Shown: piece after piece, positions 43,865 to 51,127 of the stretch | Numbering within the stretch: the first letter of the stretch is position 1 | Layout: every line of letters begins with the position of its first letter | DNA from: Fontimonas thermophila | GTDB taxonomy: Bacteria > Pseudomonadota > Gammaproteobacteria > Nevskiales > Nevskiaceae | DNA length: 51,127 nucleotides | Direction: 5' to 3' | Assembly (NCBI RefSeq): GCF_900113085.1 | Contig: NZ_FOOC01000014.1 | Location: 1-51,127, forward strand | Notes under the pieces: model-generated | Seen by the model: only the letters and a program-made list of their open reading frames with translations | Told to the model about the DNA's origin: nothing | Database searches by the model: none | Program-made: the position numbers and the translations under genes

Positions 43865-44829
43865 GCGAAACCGAGCTGCTGGCGCTCGTCGACCGGCTCG
43901 CCGATGGCGCCTGGCATTCGGGCGAGCAGCTCGCCGCGGCCAGCGGGATCACCCGCGCGGCGCTGGCCAAGCGCATCGACCGGCTGGCCGACTGGCAGCT
44001 CACCGTGGAGGCGCGGCAGGGATTGGGTTACCGGCTGTCGACGCCGATCGAGCGGCTCGACGAGGCCGCGCTGCAGCATGCGCTCGGAGAGCGGCTGCGC
44101 GTGCGTGTCGTGCCGGTCACCGATTCGACCAGTTCGCGCCTGCTCGAAACCCCGGCGCAGAACGATCCGCAGGCGCTGCTCGCGGAATTCCAGACTGCAG
44201 GTCGCGGCCGCCGTGGCCGGAGTTGGCTGTCGCCGTTCGGTACGCAACTGGCGCTGTCGCTGGCCTGGTCTTACGACGCGCTACCGCCGCAGCTGACAGC
44301 ACTGCCGCTCGCGGTCGGCGTCATCTGTGCGCGCGTCCTGCAGGCGCAGGGCGCCGCCGTGGCGCTGAAATGGCCGAACGATCTCGTCGTCCGCGGCGAG
44401 AATGGGGAGCTGCGCAAACTCGGCGGCATCCTGCTCGAACACCGCGGTGAGGGTGGAGGAGGGTGCCGTGTCGTCGTCGGAATCGGCATCAATCTGTCGG
44501 TTCCGCCCGGGCAGGCGGCGACGGTCGCGCAGCCGTGGATCAATCTCGCCGAGCTCGTGCCGGTGCGGCGCAACCGCCTGGCCATCGACCTGCTGCAGGC
44601 ACTGGAGCGGATGCTGGCGGAATACCCACAGACCGGCTTTGCGCCACTGGCCGCGGACTGGGCGCGGTTCGACGTCGCTGCCGGCCATGCCGTGCGGGTG
44701 CTCATCGGTGAGCGTCCACTCGATGGCATCGCCTGCGGCATCGATGCGCACGGCGCGCTGATCGTCGAGGCGCATGGTGTGCGCCACCATCTGCATTCCG
44801 GTGAGATCAGCCTGAGGCTCTTGTCATGA
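43849..44829 (+). CDS. birA: Biotin-[acetyl-CoA-carboxylase] ligase / biotin operon repressor BirA
   Basis: The 326-residue protein has an N-terminal winged helix (residues 1-65: GEQLAAASGITRAALAKRID) so it can act as a biotin repressor as well as a ligase. The catalytic domain shows TDSTSSRLLE, GRGRRGRSW (118-126), the lysine motif LKWPNDLVV, LGGILLE, and VVGIGINLS. The C-terminal SH3-like domain is present (RVLIGERPLDG then GIDAHGALIVE). The overlap with plsY and the ATGA overlap with coaX at its stop show a tight operon. Confidence 0.95.
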   Translation: MAQVLSETELLALVDRLADGAWHSGEQLAAASGITRAALAKRIDRLADWQLTVEARQGLGYRLSTPIERLDEAALQHALGERLRVRVVPVTDSTSSRLLETPAQNDPQALLAEFQTAGRGRRGRSWLSPFGTQLALSLAWSYDALPPQLTALPLAVGVICARVLQAQGAAVALKWPNDLVVRGENGELRKLGGILLEHRGEGGGGCRVVVGIGINLSVPPGQAATVAQPWINLAELVPVRRNRLAIDLLQALERMLAEYPQTGFAPLAADWARFDVAAGHAVRVLIGERPLDGIACGIDAHGALIVEAHGVRHHLHSGEISLRLLS

Positions 44830-45557
44830 CCGCGCCGATGCTATTGCTCGACGTCGGCAACACGCGCCTGAAGTGGGGGCTGGCCGATGCGCAGGGCTTG
44901 CGCGAGAGCGGCGCGGTGGTGCACGACGGTGAGCCGGCGGCGGCGCTGCGCGCACTGCATCTGCCGCAACCCGCCGAGCTGTGGGTTGCCCACGTGACCG
45001 GCGCGGCGCACGAGACGCGCCTGAGCCAGACTCTGCAGGCGCTGTTCGGCCGCCCGCCGCGCTATGCGCGCAGCGCAGCGCGGTGGCGCGATCTGCACAA
45101 TGCCTATGACGAGCCCGAGCGCCTGGGCATCGACCGCTGGCTGGCGATGATCGCGGCCTGGGGTGAGCAGCGCGCAGCGGTATGTATCGCCGATGCCGGA
45201 ACCGCGCTGACGGTGGATTGCATCGATGCGAAGGGCCAGCATCTGGGCGGCATCATCGCCGCCGGGCTCCACACCCACCAGCGCGCGGTGCTGGGGCATA
45301 CCCGTTTTGCCATGCGCGATGGCGCCGCAGCCTATGGCGGCGGACTGGGAGGGGATACCGAAACCTGCGTGCGCCAGGGCGCACTGCTCGCCTGCCTGGG
45401 CGCAATCGATCGCGCAGCCCTGGCCGTGGGGCCGGACGCCCGCTGCCTGCTGACCGGCGGTGATGCCGAAGTCCTTTTGCCCCATCTCGGGCGTCGCTGG
45501 CAACACCGGCCGCATCTCGTGCTCGAGGGCCTGCTGCGCCTCGCCACCGACCGCTGA
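44826..45557 (+). CDS. coaX: Type III pantothenate kinase CoaX
   Basis: The 243-residue ASKHA-fold enzyme phosphorylates pantothenate in the first committed step of coenzyme A synthesis. The phosphate-1 loop reads LLDVGNTRLKWGLAD, the phosphate-2 loop VCIADAGTALTVDCID, with GGIIAAG, RLGIDRWLAM and the final LLTGGDAEVLLPHL. Type III enzymes lack CoA feedback inhibition. It starts by an ATGA overlap with birA. In related genomes a SPOR-domain gene often follows; here a TadG-like gene follows instead. Confidence 0.94.
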   Translation: MTAPMLLLDVGNTRLKWGLADAQGLRESGAVVHDGEPAAALRALHLPQPAELWVAHVTGAAHETRLSQTLQALFGRPPRYARSAARWRDLHNAYDEPERLGIDRWLAMIAAWGEQRAAVCIADAGTALTVDCIDAKGQHLGGIIAAGLHTHQRAVLGHTRFAMRDGAAAYGGGLGGDTETCVRQGALLACLGAIDRAALAVGPDARCLLTGGDAEVLLPHLGRRWQHRPHLVLEGLLRLATDR

Positions 45558-45669
45558 CGCGCGGGGGGATGCCGATCCGCCGGCTGCGCTGCGCCGCTTG
45601 GCGGCCGGCGCCGGCATTCCGGTCGTTCCGCTGCGAGGCTGTGCGCGGATCGGAGCAGGAAGCCGGGAT

Positions 45670-47640
45670 ATGTCCCATCCATCGTGGCACACGGGGCGGC
45701 GTCAGCAACGAGGTGCGGTGGCCATCGTGGCGGCGTTTGCGCTGCTCGCGGCGCTGGCGGCGGTCGTGCTCGCGATCGACGTCGGGCGCCTGTACTGGGC
45801 CAAGCGCGAGCTGCAGAAGCAGGCCGTGATTGCCGCACTCGATGCCACACGCCTGGTCGGCGGCTGTTCGGTGGACGATACCGCCCCGGTCGAGACCGAT
45901 CCAGCCGTGCTCACGGCCGAGATCCAGACCCTCGTCGATCAAATCCTCGCGACCAGCGGCCTGGGCGAGACCATCCGCCGCCGTGTCGATGGTAACGGTC
46001 AGCCGGCGGGTGTCGATCTTGGCGTGATCCAGACCGATGCCCAGGGGCAGCGCCGCCTCGCCAGTACCAGCAGCGAGCCCCCCGATGCCGTGCGCGTGAC
46101 CCTGGAGCGGCCGTTTCCGACACCGATCCTGCCGCTGTGGCCGACGCGCAGCGACCGGCTGATGGTCGCCTCGGCGACGGCCGAGCAGGCGGCGCTGGGG
46201 AGTTTCTACGTCGGCAGCGGCCTGCTCTCGCTCAACGAGGGGATGCTCAACGCGCTGCTATCCGGGCTGCTCGGCGGCAATGTCAATCTCCGGCTGGTGG
46301 ATTACACCGGATTGGCCGGTGTCGGTGTATCGCTGGCCGATCTCGCCATCGCCATCGGTCTGGAGGTCCAGGATTTATCCGACCCGCTGGTGCTGGATAC
46401 GCAGACGCCGCTGCTGTCCGACACCATCGATGGACTGGCCGATGCCTTGTCCGGGCAGGTCAGTGGTGCGGTCACCGGGCTGCTGCGCCAGCTTGCGGCC
46501 GTTGCCCGGGCCGGTGCCGATGCGACTGTCCCGCTGGGGGCGCTGTTCGGACCAGTCGGCGACACGGCCGCAGACGTGCCGATGGTCAACCTACTGGATT
46601 TACTCATCGCGCTCGGCGCTGCCACCCATGCCGACGCAGGGGGGGGTGTCGCGCCGATCCGGCTGCCGGTGGGGATTAGTATTCCCGGTGTCAGTTCGCT
46701 TCAGGTGTTCCTGCAGGTGCTGGAGCCGCCGCGTTTCAGCGGCATGGGTCGCGCCGGCATCGCGCGCGCTGAATCGGCACAGATCCGGCTGATGGTGCGG
46801 CTGCAGGTTAATGCCTTGAATACCGTCTCCAATGCTCTGACGCTGCTGCTCGGCGGCGGACTCCTCGGCCAGGTCACCGTCACGCCACTCAACCTGGGGA
46901 TTGACCTCGAAGTTGCCAAGGCCGAGGCCTTTCTCGACCGCATCCGCTGCCCGCGCAGCGCCGATCCGACACTCGCCACGGAACTGAGCGCGCGGCCGGC
47001 CGTCGCCCAGCTCCGGCTCGGCACCTTCAGCGGTAGCCCAGCGACTGCGCCGGCCATCACCCAGGGCAGCGCCCAACTGCTCGGGACGACGATCAAGTTG
47101 CTTGGCGGCCTGATCAGCACGATCCAGGTGAATCTGTTTCTGGAGAACGCCGTCACTACCACGGCCGGCAGTGGCGCGGCCCGGCCGCTGCCGCATGCGG
47201 TGACCGAGTTCACGCGGATCGAGGACGCAACGCAAGTGCCCTATTGGCAGGCCGAGGGCGTGCCGCCGGACGCGCCGGCAGCCGACAATCCGCAGACCGT
47301 GGGCACGACGAATATTCTCGGCGGCGCGCTTTCGAGTCTGTTCGCGTCGGCCCGCATCACCGCCACCGATCCGGCACATCCGGATGCGAGCAGCAGCATC
47401 TGTCTGCTCAAGGTGCTGAATGTCTGCACGCTGTCGATTCCGGTCGGCAGCCTCCTCAATGCGGTGCTCAATCCGGTGGTCGCGCTACTCGGCTCGATTC
47501 TCTCGCCCACCGGTGCGCTGGTGGATTCGCTGCTCGATCCGTTGCTCGACATGCTCGGCATCGACGTCGGTTCGGCGACGGTGACGATGAACACGGTGAC
47601 GGTCGATACCCCCCGGCTCGTGACCACCGCGCTGCCGTAA
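45670..47640 (+). CDS. TadG-like surface protein, hydrophobic and repeat-poor
   Basis: The 656-residue protein starts with the TadG/TadE-type anchor: RQQRGAVAIVAAFALLAALA followed by AVVLAIDVGRLYWAKRELQK. The QRGA...A.DVGRLYW pattern is the hallmark of this group of pseudopilin-like proteins. Residues 50-180 look like a VWA-less TadG region (RVTLERPFPTPILPLWP, VASATAEQAA). The rest is unusually rich in Leu, Gly, Ala and Val, with segments such as LLSGLLGGNVNLRLVDYTG and LLGSILSPTGALVDSLLDPL, with few charged residues. No other tad or pilus gene is nearby. The ATG at 45670 has GGAGCAGGA about 11 bases upstream. Function beyond membrane anchoring is unknown. Confidence 0.75.
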   Translation: MSHPSWHTGRRQQRGAVAIVAAFALLAALAAVVLAIDVGRLYWAKRELQKQAVIAALDATRLVGGCSVDDTAPVETDPAVLTAEIQTLVDQILATSGLGETIRRRVDGNGQPAGVDLGVIQTDAQGQRRLASTSSEPPDAVRVTLERPFPTPILPLWPTRSDRLMVASATAEQAALGSFYVGSGLLSLNEGMLNALLSGLLGGNVNLRLVDYTGLAGVGVSLADLAIAIGLEVQDLSDPLVLDTQTPLLSDTIDGLADALSGQVSGAVTGLLRQLAAVARAGADATVPLGALFGPVGDTAADVPMVNLLDLLIALGAATHADAGGGVAPIRLPVGISIPGVSSLQVFLQVLEPPRFSGMGRAGIARAESAQIRLMVRLQVNALNTVSNALTLLLGGGLLGQVTVTPLNLGIDLEVAKAEAFLDRIRCPRSADPTLATELSARPAVAQLRLGTFSGSPATAPAITQGSAQLLGTTIKLLGGLISTIQVNLFLENAVTTTAGSGAARPLPHAVTEFTRIEDATQVPYWQAEGVPPDAPAADNPQTVGTTNILGGALSSLFASARITATDPAHPDASSSICLLKVLNVCTLSIPVGSLLNAVLNPVVALLGSILSPTGALVDSLLDPLLDMLGIDVGSATVTMNTVTVDTPRLVTTALP

Positions 47641-47675
47641 CGCCGATCCGGGCCTGGCCGTACACTGCACGGCCC

Positions 47676-50162
47676 ATGTCCCGCCGCACGGATTCTTCGG
47701 TATTGCCGGCTTTGCCGGTCATCGACGCGCTGCCCGCTTTGCGCGCGGCGCTTTCGCGTGGCTGCGCGGTGCTGTCGTCGCCGCCGGGGTCGGGCAAGAC
47801 CACGCTCGTGCCGCTCGCCCTGCTCGATGAACCCTGGCTCGCCGGGCAGCGCATCGTCATGCTCGAGCCGCGGCGCGTCGCCGCCCGTGCGGCGGCAGCG
47901 CGCATGGCGAGCCTGCTGGGCGAGACCGTCGGCCAGACCGTGGGCTATCAGATCCGCTTCGAGCGGCGCGTATCCGCGCACACGCGCATCGAGGTCGTCA
48001 CCGAGGGTCTGCTCGCGCGCCGGCTGCACGCCGATCCGGAATTGCCGGGGGTAGGGCTTGTGATCCTCGATGAGTTTCACGAGCGCTCGCTCGATGCCGA
48101 TCTTGCACTCGCGCTCGCTCTCGATGTGCGCGCCAATCTGCGCCCCGATCTGCGTGTGCTGGTGATGTCGGCGACACTGGATACCGAACGCGTCGCCGCG
48201 CTGCTCGGCGATGCGCCGGTGGTGCGCAGCGCCGGCCGGCTGTTCCCGGTGGATGTGCGCTATACGCCGGCGCGCGCCGATGCCGACCACGGCACTGCAG
48301 TGGCCCACGGAGTGCTGGCGGCGCTGCGCGAAACCCAAGGGGACGTACTCGCTTTTTTGCCCGGTGCGCGCGAGATCCGTGCCGCGCAGGCTTTGCTCGC
48401 ACAGCGCGTGGGGGCTACGGTCGGCCTTTATCCGCTCTATGGCGAGCTCGGTTCCCGGGAGCAGGATGCGGCGCTCTGCCCCGATCCCGCGGGGCGCCGC
48501 AAGGTAATTCTCGCCACCAACATCGCGCAGACCAGCCTCACCGTCGAAGGCGTGACGACGGTGGTCGATGGTGGGTGGGTGCGCGTCGCCCGCTTCGATC
48601 TCGGCGCCGGCGCCGACCGGCTCGACACCGAGCGGGTGTCCAAGGCGGCAGCAGACCAGCGCGCCGGCCGTGCCGGCCGGCTGGGGCCCGGTGTCTGTTA
48701 CCGTCTGTGGAGCCGCGAGCAGCACGGCATGCTCGCCGTCCACGACACACCCGAGATCCTCGCCGTCGATCTGACGCGGTTTGCGCTGGAACTCGCCGCC
48801 TGGGGTGTGCGCGATCCGCGGGCACTGGCCCTGCTCGATCCGCCGCCGCCGGCGAGCTGGCAGTACGCGACGAGCCTGCTGCGTGAGCTCGGCGCGCTCG
48901 ACGACCAGGGTCGTATCACCGCGCATGGCCGTGCGCTGGTGCGCCTGCCGACGGCGCCGCGGCGTGCCCACATGCTGCTGCGCGCGCGTGAACGGGGGCT
49001 GGAGACGTGCGCGGCCTGGGTCGCCGCGGTGCTCGACGAGCGTGAATCGGGCGATCTTGCCGACGTCGTCGAGCGCTATCGCCGCGGCGGCGGTGAGCCC
49101 GGCGCACAACGCCGTGTCACCGAGACCGTGCGCCAGATGCTGCGGTTGCTCGGGCGGGAGCCGGACGGTGCCGCGGATTTCGATCCCGCCGACAGTGCCC
49201 GCATCGTCGCCTGGGCCTATCCCGAGCGCATCGCCCGCCGCCGGCCGGGATTCCGTGGTGCCCGCGAAGTCGCCTACCAGTGCGCGGAGGGCGGTGAGGC
49301 GCGACTCGCCGAAGACCACCCGCTGGCGACGCGTGAATGGCTGGCGATCGCACACTGGGATCCCGGCCCGCCGCGGCGCATCCGCCTTGCCGCCGCGCTC
49401 GACGAAGCCGCGCTGCTGCGCGACCACGCCGATGCCATCCGCAGCGAGGACGTGGTCGCCTGGGACGCAACGAGCGAGGCCGTCGTCGCTGAGCGCCAGC
49501 AGCGGCTGGGCGCGCTCGTGCTGGCACGCTCGCCGTTACCCGATGCCGGCACGCGCAGCGCGCGCGCACTGCTCGACGGCCTGCGCGCCCTCGGGCTACA
49601 GGCCTTGCCGTGGACCGAGGCGGCGCGCCAATGGCAGGCGCGCGTGCTGTCGCTGCGTGCCTGGCGGCCGCAGGAAAACTGGCCGGACGTCAGCGATACG
49701 GCCTTGCTGGCCAGCATGGAGGACTGGCTGCTGCCGTACCTGGACGGCAGCACGCGCCGGGAGCATCTGGCGCGGCTCGACGTGCTCGCGATCCTCGATG
49801 CGCAGCTTGATCCCGTGGCCCGGCGCCGGCTGGCGCAACTGGCGCCCACCCATCTCGAAGTGCCGAGCGGTGCCCGTATCCGTCTGCACTACAGCCCACC
49901 GGAGCCGCCCGTGCTGGCGGTCAAGCTGCAGGAGATGTTCGGGTGCGCGCAGACCCCGACGGTGAACGAAGGGCGCACGGTCGTACGGCTGCAGTTGTTG
50001 TCGCCGGCCCAGCGCCCGGTCGCCATCACCGCGGATCTGGCCAGTTTCTGGGCCAAGGGATATGCCGAGGTCAAGAAAGATCTGCGCGGCCGCTATCCCA
50101 AACATCCCTGGCCGGACGATCCGCTCACCGCCATTGCCACCCGCAAGACCAAGCCGCGTTAG
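47676..50162 (+). CDS. hrpB: ATP-dependent helicase HrpB
   Basis: The 828-residue DEAH-family helicase has SSPPGSGKTTLVPLALL (36-50), MLEPRRVAARAAA, VTEGLLARRL, ILDEFHERSLDADL, VMSATLD, FLPGAREI, LATNIAQTSLTVEGV and RVSKAAADQRAGRAGR. The C-terminal HrpB domain has the PTHLEVPSG motif and a tail ending WPDDPLTAIATR. HrpB is a putative RNA helicase of unclear cellular role in proteobacteria. A TACACT hexamer ends nine bases before the ATG and there is no clear ribosome site. It diverges in function from the preceding TadG-like gene, with 35 bases between. Confidence 0.94.
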   Translation: MSRRTDSSVLPALPVIDALPALRAALSRGCAVLSSPPGSGKTTLVPLALLDEPWLAGQRIVMLEPRRVAARAAAARMASLLGETVGQTVGYQIRFERRVSAHTRIEVVTEGLLARRLHADPELPGVGLVILDEFHERSLDADLALALALDVRANLRPDLRVLVMSATLDTERVAALLGDAPVVRSAGRLFPVDVRYTPARADADHGTAVAHGVLAALRETQGDVLAFLPGAREIRAAQALLAQRVGATVGLYPLYGELGSREQDAALCPDPAGRRKVILATNIAQTSLTVEGVTTVVDGGWVRVARFDLGAGADRLDTERVSKAAADQRAGRAGRLGPGVCYRLWSREQHGMLAVHDTPEILAVDLTRFALELAAWGVRDPRALALLDPPPPASWQYATSLLRELGALDDQGRITAHGRALVRLPTAPRRAHMLLRARERGLETCAAWVAAVLDERESGDLADVVERYRRGGGEPGAQRRVTETVRQMLRLLGREPDGAADFDPADSARIVAWAYPERIARRRPGFRGAREVAYQCAEGGEARLAEDHPLATREWLAIAHWDPGPPRRIRLAAALDEAALLRDHADAIRSEDVVAWDATSEAVVAERQQRLGALVLARSPLPDAGTRSARALLDGLRALGLQALPWTEAARQWQARVLSLRAWRPQENWPDVSDTALLASMEDWLLPYLDGSTRREHLARLDVLAILDAQLDPVARRRLAQLAPTHLEVPSGARIRLHYSPPEPPVLAVKLQEMFGCAQTPTVNEGRTVVRLQLLSPAQRPVAITADLASFWAKGYAEVKKDLRGRYPKHPWPDDPLTAIATRKTKPR

Positions 50163-50189
50163 CCGTGCGTTGCGGATGCAGGGTTTTTC

Positions 50190-50218
50190 TTGACGCAACC
50201 GGTGCGCGCGCGGACAAT
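50190..50218 (+). promoter_or_regulatory. Promoter of the tRNA-tuf operon
   Basis: TTGACG at 50190-50195 and GACAAT at 50213-50218 are separated by 17 bases. A GC-rich discriminator (ACGCGGCCC) follows, the pattern of stringently controlled stable-RNA promoters. It lies about 42 bases before the first tRNA gene. Confidence 0.75.
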
Positions 50219-50259
50219 ACGCGGCCCTTTCGGGGCGCATTGCACTCCGATGGGCTGGC

Positions 50260-50346
50260 GGAGGGGTACTCAAGCGGCCAACGAGGGCAGACTGTAAATC
50301 TGCTGGCTTTACGCCTACGTAGGTTCGAATCCTACCCCCTCCACCA
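50260..50346 (+). tRNA. tRNA-Tyr (GTA)
   Basis: Acceptor GGAGGGG pairs with CCCCTCC, followed by A and encoded CCA. The anticodon loop CTGTAAA gives anticodon GTA at 50294-50296, with stem GCAGA/TCTGC. The T loop GGTTCGAATCC is standard, and the long variable arm is as expected for a class II tRNA. It is first in the Tyr-Gly-Thr-tuf array. Confidence 0.95.
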
Positions 50347-50408
50347 ACAGCGATTGCCGCTGGGGCGCGTTTGTGTCCCGGCGTGGCCGTTTTCGAAAAG
50401 CGTGTGAA

Positions 50409-50482
50409 GCGGGTGTAGCTCAATGGTAGAGCAGAAGCCTTCCAAGCTTACGACGAGGGTTCGATTCCCTTCACCCGCTCCA
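50409..50482 (+). tRNA. tRNA-Gly (TCC)
   Basis: Acceptor GCGGGTG pairs with CACCCGC, followed by T and encoded CCA. The anticodon loop CTTCCAA gives anticodon TCC. D loop AGCTCAATGGTAGAGC and T loop GGTTCGATTCC are canonical. It is second in the array. Confidence 0.96.
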
Positions 50483-50504
50483 GATAGCGTGGCCGCACCG
50501 ATTC

Positions 50505-50580
50505 GCCCACCTAGCTCAGTCGGTAGAGCACACCCTTGGTAAGGGTGAGGTCATCGGTTCGATTCCGATGGTGGGCACCA
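50505..50580 (+). tRNA. tRNA-Thr (GGT)
   Basis: Acceptor GCCCACC pairs with GGTGGGC, followed by A and encoded CCA. The anticodon loop TTGGTAA gives anticodon GGT with stem ACCC/GGGT. D and T loops are canonical. It directly precedes tuf, as thrT precedes tufB in E. coli. Confidence 0.96.
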
Positions 50581-50661
50581 GTTGTGAGGTGGCGTTTTCC
50601 GCCACTGGCAGTAGGCGTCTTTTGAAAACCGCGTGGTACACCGAGACTGGAGTCGCAAGAC

Positions 50662-51127
<466 letters not shown>

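Overview
The window is a GC-rich stretch of proteobacterial chromosome, most likely from a gammaproteobacterium. The evidence is gene order: rhlB facing trxA-rho, yicC-gmk-rpoZ, birA-coaX, and a tRNA-Tyr/tRNA-Gly/tRNA-Thr array leading into tuf, plus rdgC, which is known mainly from beta- and gammaproteobacteria. I cannot name the genus.

Layout. (1) 1-2370 is an accessory edge: the end of an IS3-type insertion sequence, a CopK-like periplasmic copper protein that has lost its methionine ligands, and a graveyard of fused fragments (integrase N-terminus, SRPBCC, SnoaL-like, VOC/PhnB). (2) 2375-9729 holds two acyl-CoA dehydrogenases, a glutamine cyclotransferase, a 47-residue Lys/Ala-rich histone-like protein, yicC-gmk-rpoZ and an MBL-fold hydrolase. 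(3) 9777-19494 holds dusB, a YheT-type hydrolase, a PAS-GGDEF-EAL protein, a leftward run (fatty acid hydroxylase, gloA, deoxyinosine glycosylase, SDR, histidine phosphatase) and a DUF4382-like lipoprotein. (4) 19679-24256 encodes a two-component system followed by a beta-propeller lipoprotein and an Ig-like lipoprotein whose frame is broken twice. (5) 24269-31403 holds rdgC, a cold-shock protein, mgtE, the methionine-salvage genes mtnB-mtnD-mtnC, a VanY-like peptidase, cysQ and yrfG. (6) 31440-37635 holds rhlB divergent from trxA-rho, then purD, a glycine-zipper lipoprotein and a membrane protein. (7) 37756-47640 holds a Ser/Thr kinase fused to a cyclic-nucleotide-binding domain, two overlapping alpha/beta hydrolases, and M61 peptidase-plsY-birA-coaX followed by a TadG-like protein. 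(8) 47676-51127 holds hrpB, three tRNA genes and the start of tuf.

Most of the window is housekeeping. The strongest anomaly is the EF-Tu gene at the right edge. It sits in the standard tRNA-tuf context, but its switch I region is five residues longer than the E. coli form, lacks the RGITI motif, and all 13 threonine codons read are ACG, unlike the C-ending choices of neighbouring genes. That pattern suggests replacement of a core translation gene by a foreign version. Other points of interest are the methionine-free CopK, the kinase-cNMP fusion with a DFS motif, the poly-G frameshift in the Ig-like lipoprotein, and the gene-fragment mosaic near the left edge. All calls come from reading the sequence; no database search was run.
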